DNA of 64,000 bases from Sphingomonadales bacterium (GTDB lineage Bacteria > Pseudomonadota > Alphaproteobacteria > Sphingomonadales > Sphingomonadaceae). A program made the position numbers and the translations under genes. Below, piece by piece: positions 17,953 to 26,431 of this stretch; the first letter of the stretch is position 1; every line of letters begins with the position of its first letter. Location: NCBI GenBank assembly GCA_016704425.1, contig JADJAC010000002.1:682001-746000 (forward strand), given 5' to 3'. The notes beneath the pieces were generated by a model. That model was not told where the DNA came from. It ran no database searches and saw only the letters and a program-made list of their open reading frames with translations.

Positions 17953-18388
17953 CGCCGACCCAATCTCCGCAGATATGTTGAGGATGGATGCGGGCGCATT
18001 AAACGCATTCCTGCGTGATGCATTTCCACATTCCAGAGATGGAACGCGCGGCAATGTCATCCTGGCCGAGCCTGGCCATATCCGGATGCACCTCGCAACG
18101 AATGACAGTCATTTGCGGCCAGGCGGGATCGTGTCGGGTCCGACTCAGATGGCATTGACGGACAGTGCAGCCTATGTGCTTGTCCTCGCGCATATTGGCC
18201 CGGTTGCGATGGCCGTCACAAGTTCGCTCAACTACCAGTTCCTGCGACCATGCCGACCGGGACTGTTGGTTGCCGATGCACGGTTGCTCAGGCTCGGGCG
18301 GCGTTCAGTCGTCCTTGACGTCCGAATCTGGACGGATGACGAAGAAAGGCCGGTAGGGCAAGCCAGTGTAACCTACATGGTCCCCTGA
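17945..18388 (+). CDS. PaaI-type hotdog thioesterase
   Basis: This 147-residue protein with a single hotdog domain resembles PaaI acyl-CoA thioesterases, with PGGIVSGPTQMALTDSAAY containing the catalytic Asp-like region and SSLNYQFLRP in the central helix-strand part. Such enzymes hydrolyse small or aromatic acyl-CoA esters. The ATG at 17945 lies 8 bases inside the end of the PEPC-like gene, so it is the fourth member of the overlapping unit. A thioesterase here would fit release of free acid from a CoA intermediate made by the upstream lyase or hydratase. The last 16 bases overlap the convergent DUF167 gene. Confidence 0.82.
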   Translation: MADADPISADMLRMDAGALNAFLRDAFPHSRDGTRGNVILAEPGHIRMHLATNDSHLRPGGIVSGPTQMALTDSAAYVLVLAHIGPVAMAVTSSLNYQFLRPCRPGLLVADARLLRLGRRSVVLDVRIWTDDEERPVGQASVTYMVP

Positions 18389-18675
18389 GCAACTCGGCGA
18401 CCTACGTGGACCTGCTTGACGCGAGACGTTTCACCCCGTTCGATGGAAAGTGCTGACTTTGGCAGGTCCAGCGCCTTTGCGAGCATCGCAATCACGGCCT
18501 TGTTGGCCTTCCCATCCTCCGGCGGCACGGTAACCCAGATGCGCAGCCGGGGACCGTCGCTGCTCTCCGTTTCAATTGCCATGCGGGCAGAACGTGCGTT
18601 TGGCGTAACACGCGCCAATAGCATGCCGCGCGTGTCGACAAGGGCCAGCAGAGCTTCGCGCTCAACTGCTTGCAT
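18373..18675 (-). CDS. DUF167 (YggU-family) protein
   Basis: This 100-residue protein of the DUF167 family shows the characteristic RVTPNARSARM near the start, then LRIWVTVPPEDGKANKAVIAMLAKAL and a C-terminal IERGETSRVKQVHV. The function of the family is unknown. It is widespread in bacteria and often encoded next to YggT or other small proteins. The gene is convergent with the thioesterase and shares 16 bases with it. Confidence 0.92.
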   Translation of the reverse strand: MQAVEREALLALVDTRGMLLARVTPNARSARMAIETESSDGPRLRIWVTVPPEDGKANKAVIAMLAKALDLPKSALSIERGETSRVKQVHVGRRVAQGTM

Positions 18676-18826
18676 GAAATCGCCTCACTGGCGTGTTTCG
18701 AACCTGGCCATTTGCGCTCATGGCATGACGCTTAGCCGTCGCTGCGCCGGGATTGCAAACCAGTTGCGCGCTGCGCCAAGGCTGGCTAGTCGCAGGCCAT
18801 CTGAAATTTCCCAGAAAGACGCTTCG

Positions 18827-19297
18827 ATGATCCGCTTCCGCCCTGTCCTGTTCCTGACCACGACAGCCCTGTTTGCACTCGGCGCTTGCTCAAAGCCGGC
18901 AAGCGAGGACGGCGACAAGGCTGGCGCCAGCTCAACTGAAACGGCGCCAGACACTGCTTCGACGCCGGTCGCTTATGCAAGTCTGAAGGGAGATGCGGCA
19001 GCGGGCGAAGCGGCATTTGCTCAATGCAAGGTCTGCCACAGCCTCGAAGAGAGCAAGACCATGATTGGCCCCAATCTCCACAAGATCATTGATCGCCCGG
19101 CCGGCTCCGTGCCTGGCTATGTGTATTCCGCGGCGTTGAAATCTTCCGGCATCGTCTGGAGCGAGGACAAAGTCTTTGCGTACCTTGAAAAGCCGCAAGC
19201 GTTGGTGCCCGGAACAAAGATGAGCTTCGCTGGCTATCCGGACCCGCAAAAACGCGCTGACCTGATTGCATGGCTCAAGGCGAACGGGGGGAGCTAA
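18827..19297 (+). CDS. Lipid-anchored class I cytochrome c
   Basis: A lipoprotein signal (LFALGAC, acylated Cys21) is followed by a 35-residue Ser/Thr/Ala-rich linker and a mitochondrial-type cytochrome c domain. The heme site CKVCH is at residues 67-71. The axial Met is probably Met132 in PGTKMSFAG, and YPDPQKRADLIAWL is the typical final helix. It would be tethered to a membrane facing the periplasm and could shuttle electrons to a terminal oxidase. A longer in-frame ORF upstream lacks a signal peptide, so the ATG at 18827 is preferred. The neighbours give no redox partner. Confidence 0.92.
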   Translation: MIRFRPVLFLTTTALFALGACSKPASEDGDKAGASSTETAPDTASTPVAYASLKGDAAAGEAAFAQCKVCHSLEESKTMIGPNLHKIIDRPAGSVPGYVYSAALKSSGIVWSEDKVFAYLEKPQALVPGTKMSFAGYPDPQKRADLIAWLKANGGS

Positions 19298-19396
19298 GGC
19301 TCGACCAGAATCAGCTCGATAGCCGCAAGGCGCGCTGCATCCAAATTGTCCGAAACTGTTTAATCATGTGGTCCGTTCCAAATAATTGAGGGCTGC

Positions 19397-19660
19397 ATGA
19401 CTAAGAATTCCGCCAAACTGCTCCTGGCAGTTGCTTTGGGCGCGGCTGTGCCCCTGATGGCCTATGCCGCCGCCGATCCCGACACGTCGAACGAAGCAGC
19501 GAAATCAACAAAGCTGCCAGGTGGGAAAAAGCCTTCCAAAACGCCCAAGCCACTTGAATGCCCAATGGAAGAAACCGGCAGGGAAATCTGCCGCGACAAT
19601 GGTTTTGGTGACCAGATTTGCGAACCAGAGAAGGTTGAACGCTGCCCCTTGCCGCTTTGA
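19397..19660 (+). CDS. Small secreted four-cysteine protein, unknown function
   Basis: This 87-residue protein has a clear signal peptide (LLLAVALGAAVPLMAYA) and a Lys/Pro-rich stretch (LPGGKKPSKTPK). It ends in a compact tail with four cysteines (LECPME, REICRD, QICEPE, ERCPLP) that could form two disulfides in the periplasm. I do not recognise the family. The mature part is only about 60 residues. It stands alone between the cytochrome c gene and a convergent SDR gene. Confidence 0.7.
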   Translation: MTKNSAKLLLAVALGAAVPLMAYAAADPDTSNEAAKSTKLPGGKKPSKTPKPLECPMEETGREICRDNGFGDQICEPEKVERCPLPL

Positions 19661-19712
19661 CCGCAACAAGCGTTCATTTGGACATCGGAAGAAGCCGCTG
19701 CCCCTTTCGGCT

Positions 19713-20468
19713 TCAGCCTGCGCTGCGGGCAACCTGGAAGCCCGCCCAGGACTGGCTGACGGGCATGAGTTCCAGCGCGTTGATGTTGATATGGGGCGGC
19801 AACGTCGCCACCCAATAAAGCGTGTTCGCGATGTCTTCCGCCGTCATGGGGTTCGCGCCGCCGTAGAGACTGTCCGATGCCTCCTGGTTCCCGCCAGTGC
19901 GCACGAGAGTGAACTCGGTTTCAGCCATGCCGGGTTCGATCGAAGTGACGCGAACGCCAGTTCCATGCAGGTCCGACCTGAGACCAAGCGAGAATTGCCG
20001 GACAAAGGCCTTGGTACCGCCATAGGTATTACCGCCGGGATAGGGGTAGGTCGCTGCCACTGAACTGATGTTGATGATCGCCCCGCGCCGATCGACCAAG
20101 CCGGGCAGCATCTTGTGCGTGATCGCCATCAGGCCCGTGATGTTGGTATCGACCATCTGACGCCACTGATCGAGATCTGCCTTGAACGCGGGCGCAGTAC
20201 CCAATGCCAGACCGGCATTGTTGATCAAAAGATCAACGGCAGCGAAGCCGGAGGGCAGCGCGTCGAGCGCCGCGCCCATTGCCGCGCTGTCGCGAATATC
20301 AAACACCGCGCCGTGCGCCTTGCCCGGCCCGAGTTCCTCAACCAGTGCAGCGATGCGGTCGGCTCGGCGTCCTGTCACGACTGCGCGCCAGCCATTCTCC
20401 ACAAACAGGCGCGCAGCCGCTGCCCCGAACCCCGCCGTAGCTCCCGTTATCAAGACTGTTTTCGACAC
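19713..20468 (-). CDS. Short-chain dehydrogenase/reductase, YdfG-like
   Basis: This classical SDR of 251 residues has a Rossmann glycine motif TGATAGFGAA near the N-terminus, NNAG in the middle, Ser in INISSVAA and the catalytic YxxxK as YGGTK. The C-terminal VATLPPHININALELMPV is characteristic of the YdfG group, which oxidises 3-hydroxy acids such as serine or 3-hydroxypropionate with NADP+. I chose the GTG at 20468 because AAGGAG sits six bases upstream. The open frame continues to 20549, but the extra 27 residues are basic and not family-like. Confidence 0.9.
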   Translation of the reverse strand: MSKTVLITGATAGFGAAAARLFVENGWRAVVTGRRADRIAALVEELGPGKAHGAVFDIRDSAAMGAALDALPSGFAAVDLLINNAGLALGTAPAFKADLDQWRQMVDTNITGLMAITHKMLPGLVDRRGAIINISSVAATYPYPGGNTYGGTKAFVRQFSLGLRSDLHGTGVRVTSIEPGMAETEFTLVRTGGNQEASDSLYGGANPMTAEDIANTLYWVATLPPHININALELMPVSQSWAGFQVARSAG

Positions 20469-20628
20469 CTCTGGCTCCTTGGACCTTGCCTTGCCCGATC
20501 GGGCGTTAGCCATTGCTTGGCGAAGGGACAATCCCGCGTCGCCGGACAAACGCCGATTAGGTAGTGTTCCCGATTCCCGCAGACCATCCTAGGCTTCATG
20601 CCGACTGGCATAGATAAAGGACAAGACA

Positions 20629-22221
20629 TTGAGCCCGCCAACAGTCGCAATTCACGGAGCCGGACGCACGGTCACGGGCTCATGCTATGAGATACAATGC
20701 GGCGACGCACGCATTCTGGTGGATTGCGGCCTTTTCCAGGGTTCGCGCACGCTTGAAACGCTGAACCACACGACCGCCCCATTCGATGCCAAGGCCATTG
20801 ATGCGGTCATCCTCACCCATGCCCATCTTGATCACAGCGGCCTGCTCCCAAGACTTGTTGCGCGCGGCTTTTCCGGCCCGATCTGGACAACAGCGCCAAC
20901 GGCAGACCTGCTCGTCCCGATGCTCGCCGATGCTGCGCGACTGCAAGAACAGGAGACGATGCGGCGCAATCGTCGCCATGATCGCGCGGGCGATCCGCCA
21001 ATTCAGGCGATCTACACGATGGCCGACGCCGATGCCGCGCTGGATCTGATCCGGACGCAGCCGCAGGAAAGGCCCTTCACGGCGGCCCCCGGCTTCGAGG
21101 CGGTTCTCTGGAATGCGGGGCATATCCTGGGTTCATCCTCAGCGGAGGTGCGATGCGGTGGATCGCGCTTGCTATTCTCAGGAGACCTTGGTCCCGCCCA
21201 CAAGGCGTTCGAGCCCGATCCGGTTGCTCCATCAGGGTTGGATCATGTCTTTTGCGAAAGCACCTATGGAGACCGCGAACGCGAAGCCGTGACCATCGAG
21301 GAACGAAGAGAAATCCTCGCAGCAGAGATTGATGCGGGCCTTTCCCGCGGCGGCAATCTCATCATTCCGGTCTTTGCGCTCGAACGAACGCAGGAATTGC
21401 TCCTTGATCTGGCGAAACTGGCGGGATCGGGCCGCCTCAAAGGCGCGAGCATATTTATTGACGCGCCACTTGCCACGCGGATCACTGGCGTGTTTTCACG
21501 CTATTCGCGCCAACTCGAAGATGTGGGTTCACCAGATGACTTTGATCATCCGTCCTTTCACTTTGTCGATGATGCTGCTGAATCCCGCAGGCTCAACGAA
21601 ATCTCGGGTTCGATCATCCTGGCCGGCTCGGGAATGTGCGAAGGGGGTCGTGTCCGTTACCACCTTCTCGCCAATCTCGACCGCCGCGACTCGACTATTC
21701 TCTTTGTCGGCTACCAAGCCGGCGGCACGCTGGGCAGAACGATCATCGACGGGGCGCATCGCGTTCGGATTTCCGGCCGCGATACGGCCGTAAGAGCAAC
21801 AATCCGGAAGATCGACAGCTATTCGGCGCATGCCGACCGCACGGAGCTGAAGGATTGGATCCTGGCCCGAAGGCCAATTTCCGGCTCGCTGTTCCTGACC
21901 CACGGAGAAGCTGCTGCCGTTGCCGGGCTTCGATCACTGCTCGAGCCCGACATTGCATCAATCGTCGCGCCTGAAATCGGTGAAGTCTATGAGCTGCCGG
22001 CTGGTGCTGCCGCACGTCGGATCAAGGCCGGACGGACGGATTTGCACGATGCCGTCGAAAGTGACTGGCAGAACGACTATGCGCGCTTCGCGGTGGATTT
22101 GAAGCACGAACTCCAGAAGATCGAAGCGGCAGGACGCCGCCGCGAGGCCATCGAACGCATGCGCGATATTCTCGTGCAGTATCGCGATGCCCGCACGAAG
22201 CGACGACGCAAACAGGGTTAA
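20629..22221 (+). CDS. MBL-fold/beta-CASP ribonuclease (RNA-processing exonuclease family)
   Basis: This 530-residue metallo-beta-lactamase protein carries the zinc motif HAHLDHSG, the beta-CASP cap with the signature GSGMCEGGRVRYHL, SYSAHADRTEL and the terminal FLTHGE motif. The domain order MBL, beta-CASP, RMMBL is that of CPSF73/YSH1-like nucleases that act on RNA in the cytoplasm. About 70 basic and helical residues follow. The start is a TTG with an AAAGGA-like SD upstream. It is a single gene between a divergent SDR and an unknown protein. Confidence 0.92.
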   Translation: MSPPTVAIHGAGRTVTGSCYEIQCGDARILVDCGLFQGSRTLETLNHTTAPFDAKAIDAVILTHAHLDHSGLLPRLVARGFSGPIWTTAPTADLLVPMLADAARLQEQETMRRNRRHDRAGDPPIQAIYTMADADAALDLIRTQPQERPFTAAPGFEAVLWNAGHILGSSSAEVRCGGSRLLFSGDLGPAHKAFEPDPVAPSGLDHVFCESTYGDREREAVTIEERREILAAEIDAGLSRGGNLIIPVFALERTQELLLDLAKLAGSGRLKGASIFIDAPLATRITGVFSRYSRQLEDVGSPDDFDHPSFHFVDDAAESRRLNEISGSIILAGSGMCEGGRVRYHLLANLDRRDSTILFVGYQAGGTLGRTIIDGAHRVRISGRDTAVRATIRKIDSYSAHADRTELKDWILARRPISGSLFLTHGEAAAVAGLRSLLEPDIASIVAPEIGEVYELPAGAAARRIKAGRTDLHDAVESDWQNDYARFAVDLKHELQKIEAAGRRREAIERMRDILVQYRDARTKRRRKQG

Positions 22222-22272
22222 CGCCTGGCTGCAGCCCATTGTTCGGGAGCTGTTGGAATGCGATGCTGAATC

Positions 22273-22722
22273 ATGACCTTTCTTTCCCGTCCTGCGGACC
22301 GACGCATCAACTGGAGCCCGATTATCGGGCTGCCGGACGTCTGGTGCGCGACGCTCGAAACGGCCTATCGAGCGGAAACGGGCCTTTCCAATATTCTCCA
22401 TTGTGTCCGGCCGGATGAGGACAAGGTCTCGATCCGCATCCATTTGCGGTTCGGCAAGGTCCTTGCCTACTGGACCACCGAACATCTTGTCGACCCTTGG
22501 CAGGAAGACGGGCCGGCTTATCGCCCACTGCCCAATTCGCCACGCTTCAGTCCACCATTTCAGGAAGTATATCCTTCGACATGGGTCGCGTCCTTGGCCC
22601 CTCCCATCCTGCCGGCAACCGGGGGCCCAAACTGGCGCCATTTCGAAATCGTCAGCAGCGACGCAATCTTTCACGTGATCAGCACGGGCAAGCTTGAAGC
22701 CGCCAACTACATCAAGGTCTAA
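22273..22722 (+). CDS. Conserved-looking protein of unknown function, 149 residues
   Basis: I do not recognise this protein. It is tryptophan- and proline-rich (NWSPIIGLPDVWC, YWTTEHLVDPW, PNWRHFEIV), has no signal peptide or membrane segment, and reads like a small globular domain. The sense frame is preferred over a longer antisense frame because its composition looks protein-like. Its TAA also forms a neat CTAA stop-stop overlap with gdhA. It lies 51 bases after the beta-CASP gene on the same strand and may be co-transcribed with it. Confidence 0.6.
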   Translation: MTFLSRPADRRINWSPIIGLPDVWCATLETAYRAETGLSNILHCVRPDEDKVSIRIHLRFGKVLAYWTTEHLVDPWQEDGPAYRPLPNSPRFSPPFQEVYPSTWVASLAPPILPATGGPNWRHFEIVSSDAIFHVISTGKLEAANYIKV

Positions 22723-24074
22723 ACCACGCCATAGGCCAGCATGGCATCTGCGACTTTCTTGAAGCCCGCAATATTTGCACCCTTCACATAGTCGCAATAA
22801 CCTGACGAATCCGTTCCATATTCCTGGCATCGGCTGTGAATGCCGGCCATGATGTCGAGAAGAAGCCTTTGCAGTTCCTCCTCCTTCCAGGAAATGCGCG
22901 CAGAGTTCTGACTCATTTCGAGCCCGGAAACAGCAACTCCCCCCGCATTGGCGGCCTTGCCGGGCGCAAAGAGGATTTTCGCCTTCTTGAAGATATGCAC
23001 GCCATCAAGGTTGGTGGGCATGTTAGCCCCTTCCGAGACCGCAATACACCCGTTCTTGATCAGCATTTCGGCATCGACACCGAGCAACTCATTCTGTGTC
23101 GCGCAGGGCAGCGCAACGTCGCACGGCACGCCCCAGGGAGTCTTGCCGGGATGAAACGATGCTCCGGTAAAATGATCGGCATAGTCGCTGATCCGCCCGC
23201 GGCGGACAGTCTTCAGTTCCTTGACCCAATCGATCTTTTCCTGTGTCAGGCCATCGGGATCATGGATGAAGCCCGCGCTGTCCGACAGCGTCAGCACCTT
23301 TCCGCCAAGCTGCGTTACCTTTTCGGCAGCATGTGTCGCAACATTGCCCGATCCGGAAATGACGGCCGTCTTGCCTTCAAGCGTCTGCCCCTTGGTCGCA
23401 AGCATGTTCTGGAGAAAATAGGTTGCGCCATATCCGGTCGCCTCTGTCCGGATCAGCGAACCGCCATATTCCAACCCCTTGCCCGTCAGCACACCTGTGA
23501 ATTCGTTGCTGATCCGCTTGTACTGGCCGAACAGATACCCGATTTCCCGGGCGCCGACTCCGATATCGCCCGCCGGTACATCGATATCAGCGCCGATATA
23601 GCGATAGAGTTCCGTCATCATTGACTGACAAAAGCGCATCACTTCGCCATCAGACTTGCCCTTGGGATTGAAGTTCGATCCGCCCTTTCCGCCGCCCATT
23701 GGCAGGCCGGTCAATGCGTTCTTGAACGTCTGTTCGAATGCGAGGAACTTCAGCACGGACTCCGTCACCGACGGATGAAAACGGATACCGCCCTTGTAGG
23801 GGCCGATCGCATTGTTGTTCTGGACGCGCCAAGCGCGCTGGACACGGATATTGCCCTTGTCATCCTGCCAGCAGACACGGAACGAAATCACCCGGTCCGG
23901 CTCTGCAATGCGGCGCAGAATCTGGGCTTCGTGATATTGTTCCTTGTCCTCGATGAAGTCGAAAATATCCTCGGCAACCTCGGTTACAGCCTGAACGAAT
24001 TCGGGCTGTCCGGGATTGCGCTTCTTCACACCTTCGACAAACGTGTTGAGATCAACATGATCAGTAACGGCCAT
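22719..24074 (-). CDS. gdhA: NADP-specific glutamate dehydrogenase
   Basis: This enzyme makes glutamate from 2-oxoglutarate, ammonium and NADPH. The 451 residues match the length of the E. coli-type small hexameric enzyme (447). Substrate-binding motifs GPYKGGIRFHP, LTGLPMGGGKGG and GADIDVPAGDIGVG are intact, as is the C-terminal GVAVSGLEMSQN. I chose ATG 24074 because GGGGGAAG lies four bases upstream. The frame extends 17 residues further, but this tail is not family-like. It shares its stop with the convergent unknown gene. Confidence 0.97.
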   Translation of the reverse strand: MAVTDHVDLNTFVEGVKKRNPGQPEFVQAVTEVAEDIFDFIEDKEQYHEAQILRRIAEPDRVISFRVCWQDDKGNIRVQRAWRVQNNNAIGPYKGGIRFHPSVTESVLKFLAFEQTFKNALTGLPMGGGKGGSNFNPKGKSDGEVMRFCQSMMTELYRYIGADIDVPAGDIGVGAREIGYLFGQYKRISNEFTGVLTGKGLEYGGSLIRTEATGYGATYFLQNMLATKGQTLEGKTAVISGSGNVATHAAEKVTQLGGKVLTLSDSAGFIHDPDGLTQEKIDWVKELKTVRRGRISDYADHFTGASFHPGKTPWGVPCDVALPCATQNELLGVDAEMLIKNGCIAVSEGANMPTNLDGVHIFKKAKILFAPGKAANAGGVAVSGLEMSQNSARISWKEEELQRLLLDIMAGIHSRCQEYGTDSSGYCDYVKGANIAGFKKVADAMLAYGVV

Positions 24075-24208
24075 TGGACTTCCCCCATTAAAAAGGTTGC
24101 ATTTTCGCACGGCCTCGCCCGCCAACCCCGTGTTCGTGACTCAGGGTTGTTCGGTTTCAATGTGAAAGATTAGCAGCGAAATTTCCGATGGGAAGCGCGA
24201 AGGGTGTC

Positions 24209-25018
24209 TCAGAGCGTCCGGCCTGCACGCCCCGCAAGCTCGACTGCATAATGCCACGCTACCCGGCCTGATCGCGCACCCCGCTGGGTGGACCATGTGA
24301 GTGCGTCCGCAGCATCGAACGGAAGGTCGAAAGCCTCTGCATAGCGGGAAACCATCGCCAGATATGTCTCCTGATCGCAGACATGGAAGCCCAGACTCAG
24401 CCCGAACCTGTCCGCCAGCGCCAAGCGGTCGTCCACGACATCGCGAACATTGATGGCAGATTCCTGTTCCGCTATGTCACGCGCGACAATATGCCGCCGG
24501 TTTGACGTGACATAGAGCCGGACATTCGGTGGACGGCCGGAAGCGCCACCCTCAAGCATTGACCGCAAACTCCGCGATGCATCCGTCCCGCCCTCAAAGG
24601 CCAAATCATCGACAAAGACGATTGCAGGGCGGTCCCAGCTCTCCAGTATCGAAAAGACTTCGGGCAGCTTGTCGAGATCGCTTGCTCCCACTTCGACAAG
24701 AGCGATGTTCAGCCCCTCACCCCGGAGTGCCGCAATCGAAGATTTCACTAGAGCGGACTTGCCGCCCCCGCGCGCACCCCAAAGCAGGATATCATGTGCC
24801 GCATGACCCTGGGCGAGCCGCCGTCCATTCTCGACAACAGCATCGCGCTGCACATCGATGCCAGTCAAAAATGCAAGCGGAAGTGGCGCAAACCGGGCAA
24901 CATGAAGCGCATCATTGTGCCAGACATAGGCCGGTGCGGCCGGATCGACCGGAACAGGCGCGGGAGGCGACAGGCGTTCAAGCGCCAAGACCAGACGTTC
25001 GAGCAGGGCATGATCCAT
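24209..25018 (-). CDS. DUF815 family AAA ATPase
   Basis: This 269-residue P-loop ATPase has Walker A GARGGGKS, Walker B AIVFVDDLAFE and a sensor-1-like LYVTSNRRH. The order matches DUF815 proteins, whose cellular role is not established. The C-terminal helical part ends with GARSGRVAWHYAVELAG. It lies 39 bases downstream of prsR in the same direction and may belong to the prsK-prsR transcript. Such adjacency is not proof of a link to exopolysaccharide or PEP-CTERM sorting. Confidence 0.88.
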   Translation of the reverse strand: MDHALLERLVLALERLSPPAPVPVDPAAPAYVWHNDALHVARFAPLPLAFLTGIDVQRDAVVENGRRLAQGHAAHDILLWGARGGGKSALVKSSIAALRGEGLNIALVEVGASDLDKLPEVFSILESWDRPAIVFVDDLAFEGGTDASRSLRSMLEGGASGRPPNVRLYVTSNRRHIVARDIAEQESAINVRDVVDDRLALADRFGLSLGFHVCDQETYLAMVSRYAEAFDLPFDAADALTWSTQRGARSGRVAWHYAVELAGRAGRTL

Positions 25019-25057
25019 GGCTTGGCCCCTATTGCCTCGTATCGTCTAGTGCAATGT

Positions 25058-26431
25058 TCAAACTTGCAGTCCGTGCTGCTTGATCAGGTCGTAAAGCGTC
25101 GGCCGGCTGATCCCGAGGAGCTTCGCAGCATTTGAAATATTGCCCTCGGTCCGTGCGATTGCCCTGCGGATGGCCTTGCGATCTGCCGCATCGCGCACTG
25201 CCTTGAGATTGATCTGGTCGCTGTCGCCATCATCGCCTTCGCCGCCATCAAGGTCGAGATCCGCCGCCGTTACCAGCTTGCCGTCAGCCATGATCACGGC
25301 TCGCTTCATGCGATTTTCAAGTTCGCGGACATTGCCGGGCCAAGGCCAGCGGTCGATGGCGGCAAGCGCATCGGGAGAGAGCCCTTTGACCGCAGGATTC
25401 ATCGTACTCGCGAACATCTTCACAAAATGTTTGGCAAGAAGGGCCGCGTCCCCGGGGCGTTCGGCAAGCGTCGGGATGCGGACGACGATTTCAGCAAGAC
25501 GGTAGTAAAGGTCCTCGCGGAAACTGCCTTCGGCAATCATTTCCTCAAGATTGCGGTGCGTGGCACAAACGATCCGTGTGTCGACTGCTATGGCTTTGCG
25601 GCCACCAATACGTTCAATCACGCGTTCTTGCAGGAAGCGAAGCAGCTTCACTTGCAGCGGCAAGGGAATGTCACCGACTTCATCAAGGAAAAGCGTTCCA
25701 CCCTGCGCAAGTTCGATCTTGCCCTCTGTGGTTTTCACGGCCCCTGTGAATGCACCCTTTTCATGCCCGAAAAGTTCGGCCTCAAGCAGATTTTCCGGGA
25801 TGGCGCCGCAATTGATGGCAACAAACGCGCCGCTCTTGCGACTGCTAGCCAGGTGAACCCCGCGCGCAAGCAATTCCTTTCCGGTACCACTCGCGCCCAG
25901 CAGCATCACCGAAACGTCCGTATTGGCAACGCGCTCGATCGTCCGCGCAACCTTGAGCATTTCCGGTGCCGCTGTGATCATCCCACCAAGGACACGGCCA
26001 TCTTCCGTCGGCTCGGCCGCAAGACGCGCATTGTCAGCCTCAATGGCATGCAAGTGAAAGGCACGCTTCACGATCATGCCCAGCTCATCGATGTCGACGG
26101 GTTTCTGATAGAAATCATAGGCTCCGCTTGCGATGGCGCGCATGGCGCTTTCCCGCGCGCCATGGCCCGAAGCGATGATCACCTTGGCGTCCGGCTTCAA
26201 TGAAAGAATCTCCGCAAGCGTTGCAAAACCCTCGCTCACGCCGTCGGGATCTGGCGGAAGTCCCAGATCGAGGGTCACCACCGCCGGCTCTTCAGCGCGC
26301 AGCATATCGATCGCAGTTGACCGATCACTGGCGACCACGACATCATAGTCGTCATAGGCCCAGCGGAGTTGCCGCTGGAGCCCTTCGTCATCCTCCACAA
26401 TCAGGAGCTTGAGTTTTGCATTTTCGCTCAT
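25058..26431 (-). CDS. prsR: PEP-CTERM/XrtA-system response regulator PrsR (sigma-54 activator)
   Basis: This NtrC-class regulator of 457 residues has a receiver domain with phosphorylatable Asp55 in TLDLGLP. A sigma-54 AAA+ domain follows, with Walker A GASGTGKE (179-186) and the RNA-polymerase contact loop GAFTGA (226-231). The C-terminal Fis-type helix-turn-helix is AAKLLGISRPTLYDLIKQHG. The paired kinase and overall features identify it as PrsR, which in XrtA/PEP-CTERM bacteria controls genes for sorted surface proteins and exopolysaccharide. The ATG overlaps the prsK stop by four bases. A good sigma-54 promoter lies at 35901-35920. Confidence 0.93.
   Translation of the reverse strand: MSENAKLKLLIVEDDEGLQRQLRWAYDDYDVVVASDRSTAIDMLRAEEPAVVTLDLGLPPDPDGVSEGFATLAEILSLKPDAKVIIASGHGARESAMRAIASGAYDFYQKPVDIDELGMIVKRAFHLHAIEADNARLAAEPTEDGRVLGGMITAAPEMLKVARTIERVANTDVSVMLLGASGTGKELLARGVHLASSRKSGAFVAINCGAIPENLLEAELFGHEKGAFTGAVKTTEGKIELAQGGTLFLDEVGDIPLPLQVKLLRFLQERVIERIGGRKAIAVDTRIVCATHRNLEEMIAEGSFREDLYYRLAEIVVRIPTLAERPGDAALLAKHFVKMFASTMNPAVKGLSPDALAAIDRWPWPGNVRELENRMKRAVIMADGKLVTAADLDLDGGEGDDGDSDQINLKAVRDAADRKAIRRAIARTEGNISNAAKLLGISRPTLYDLIKQHGLQV

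Noticed and set aside
21958..22830. Minus-strand frame of 290 codons over the unknown 149-residue gene
   Set aside because: It spans the ends of three genes, its sequence is not protein-like, and the plus-strand frame fits the spacing and stop overlap better.
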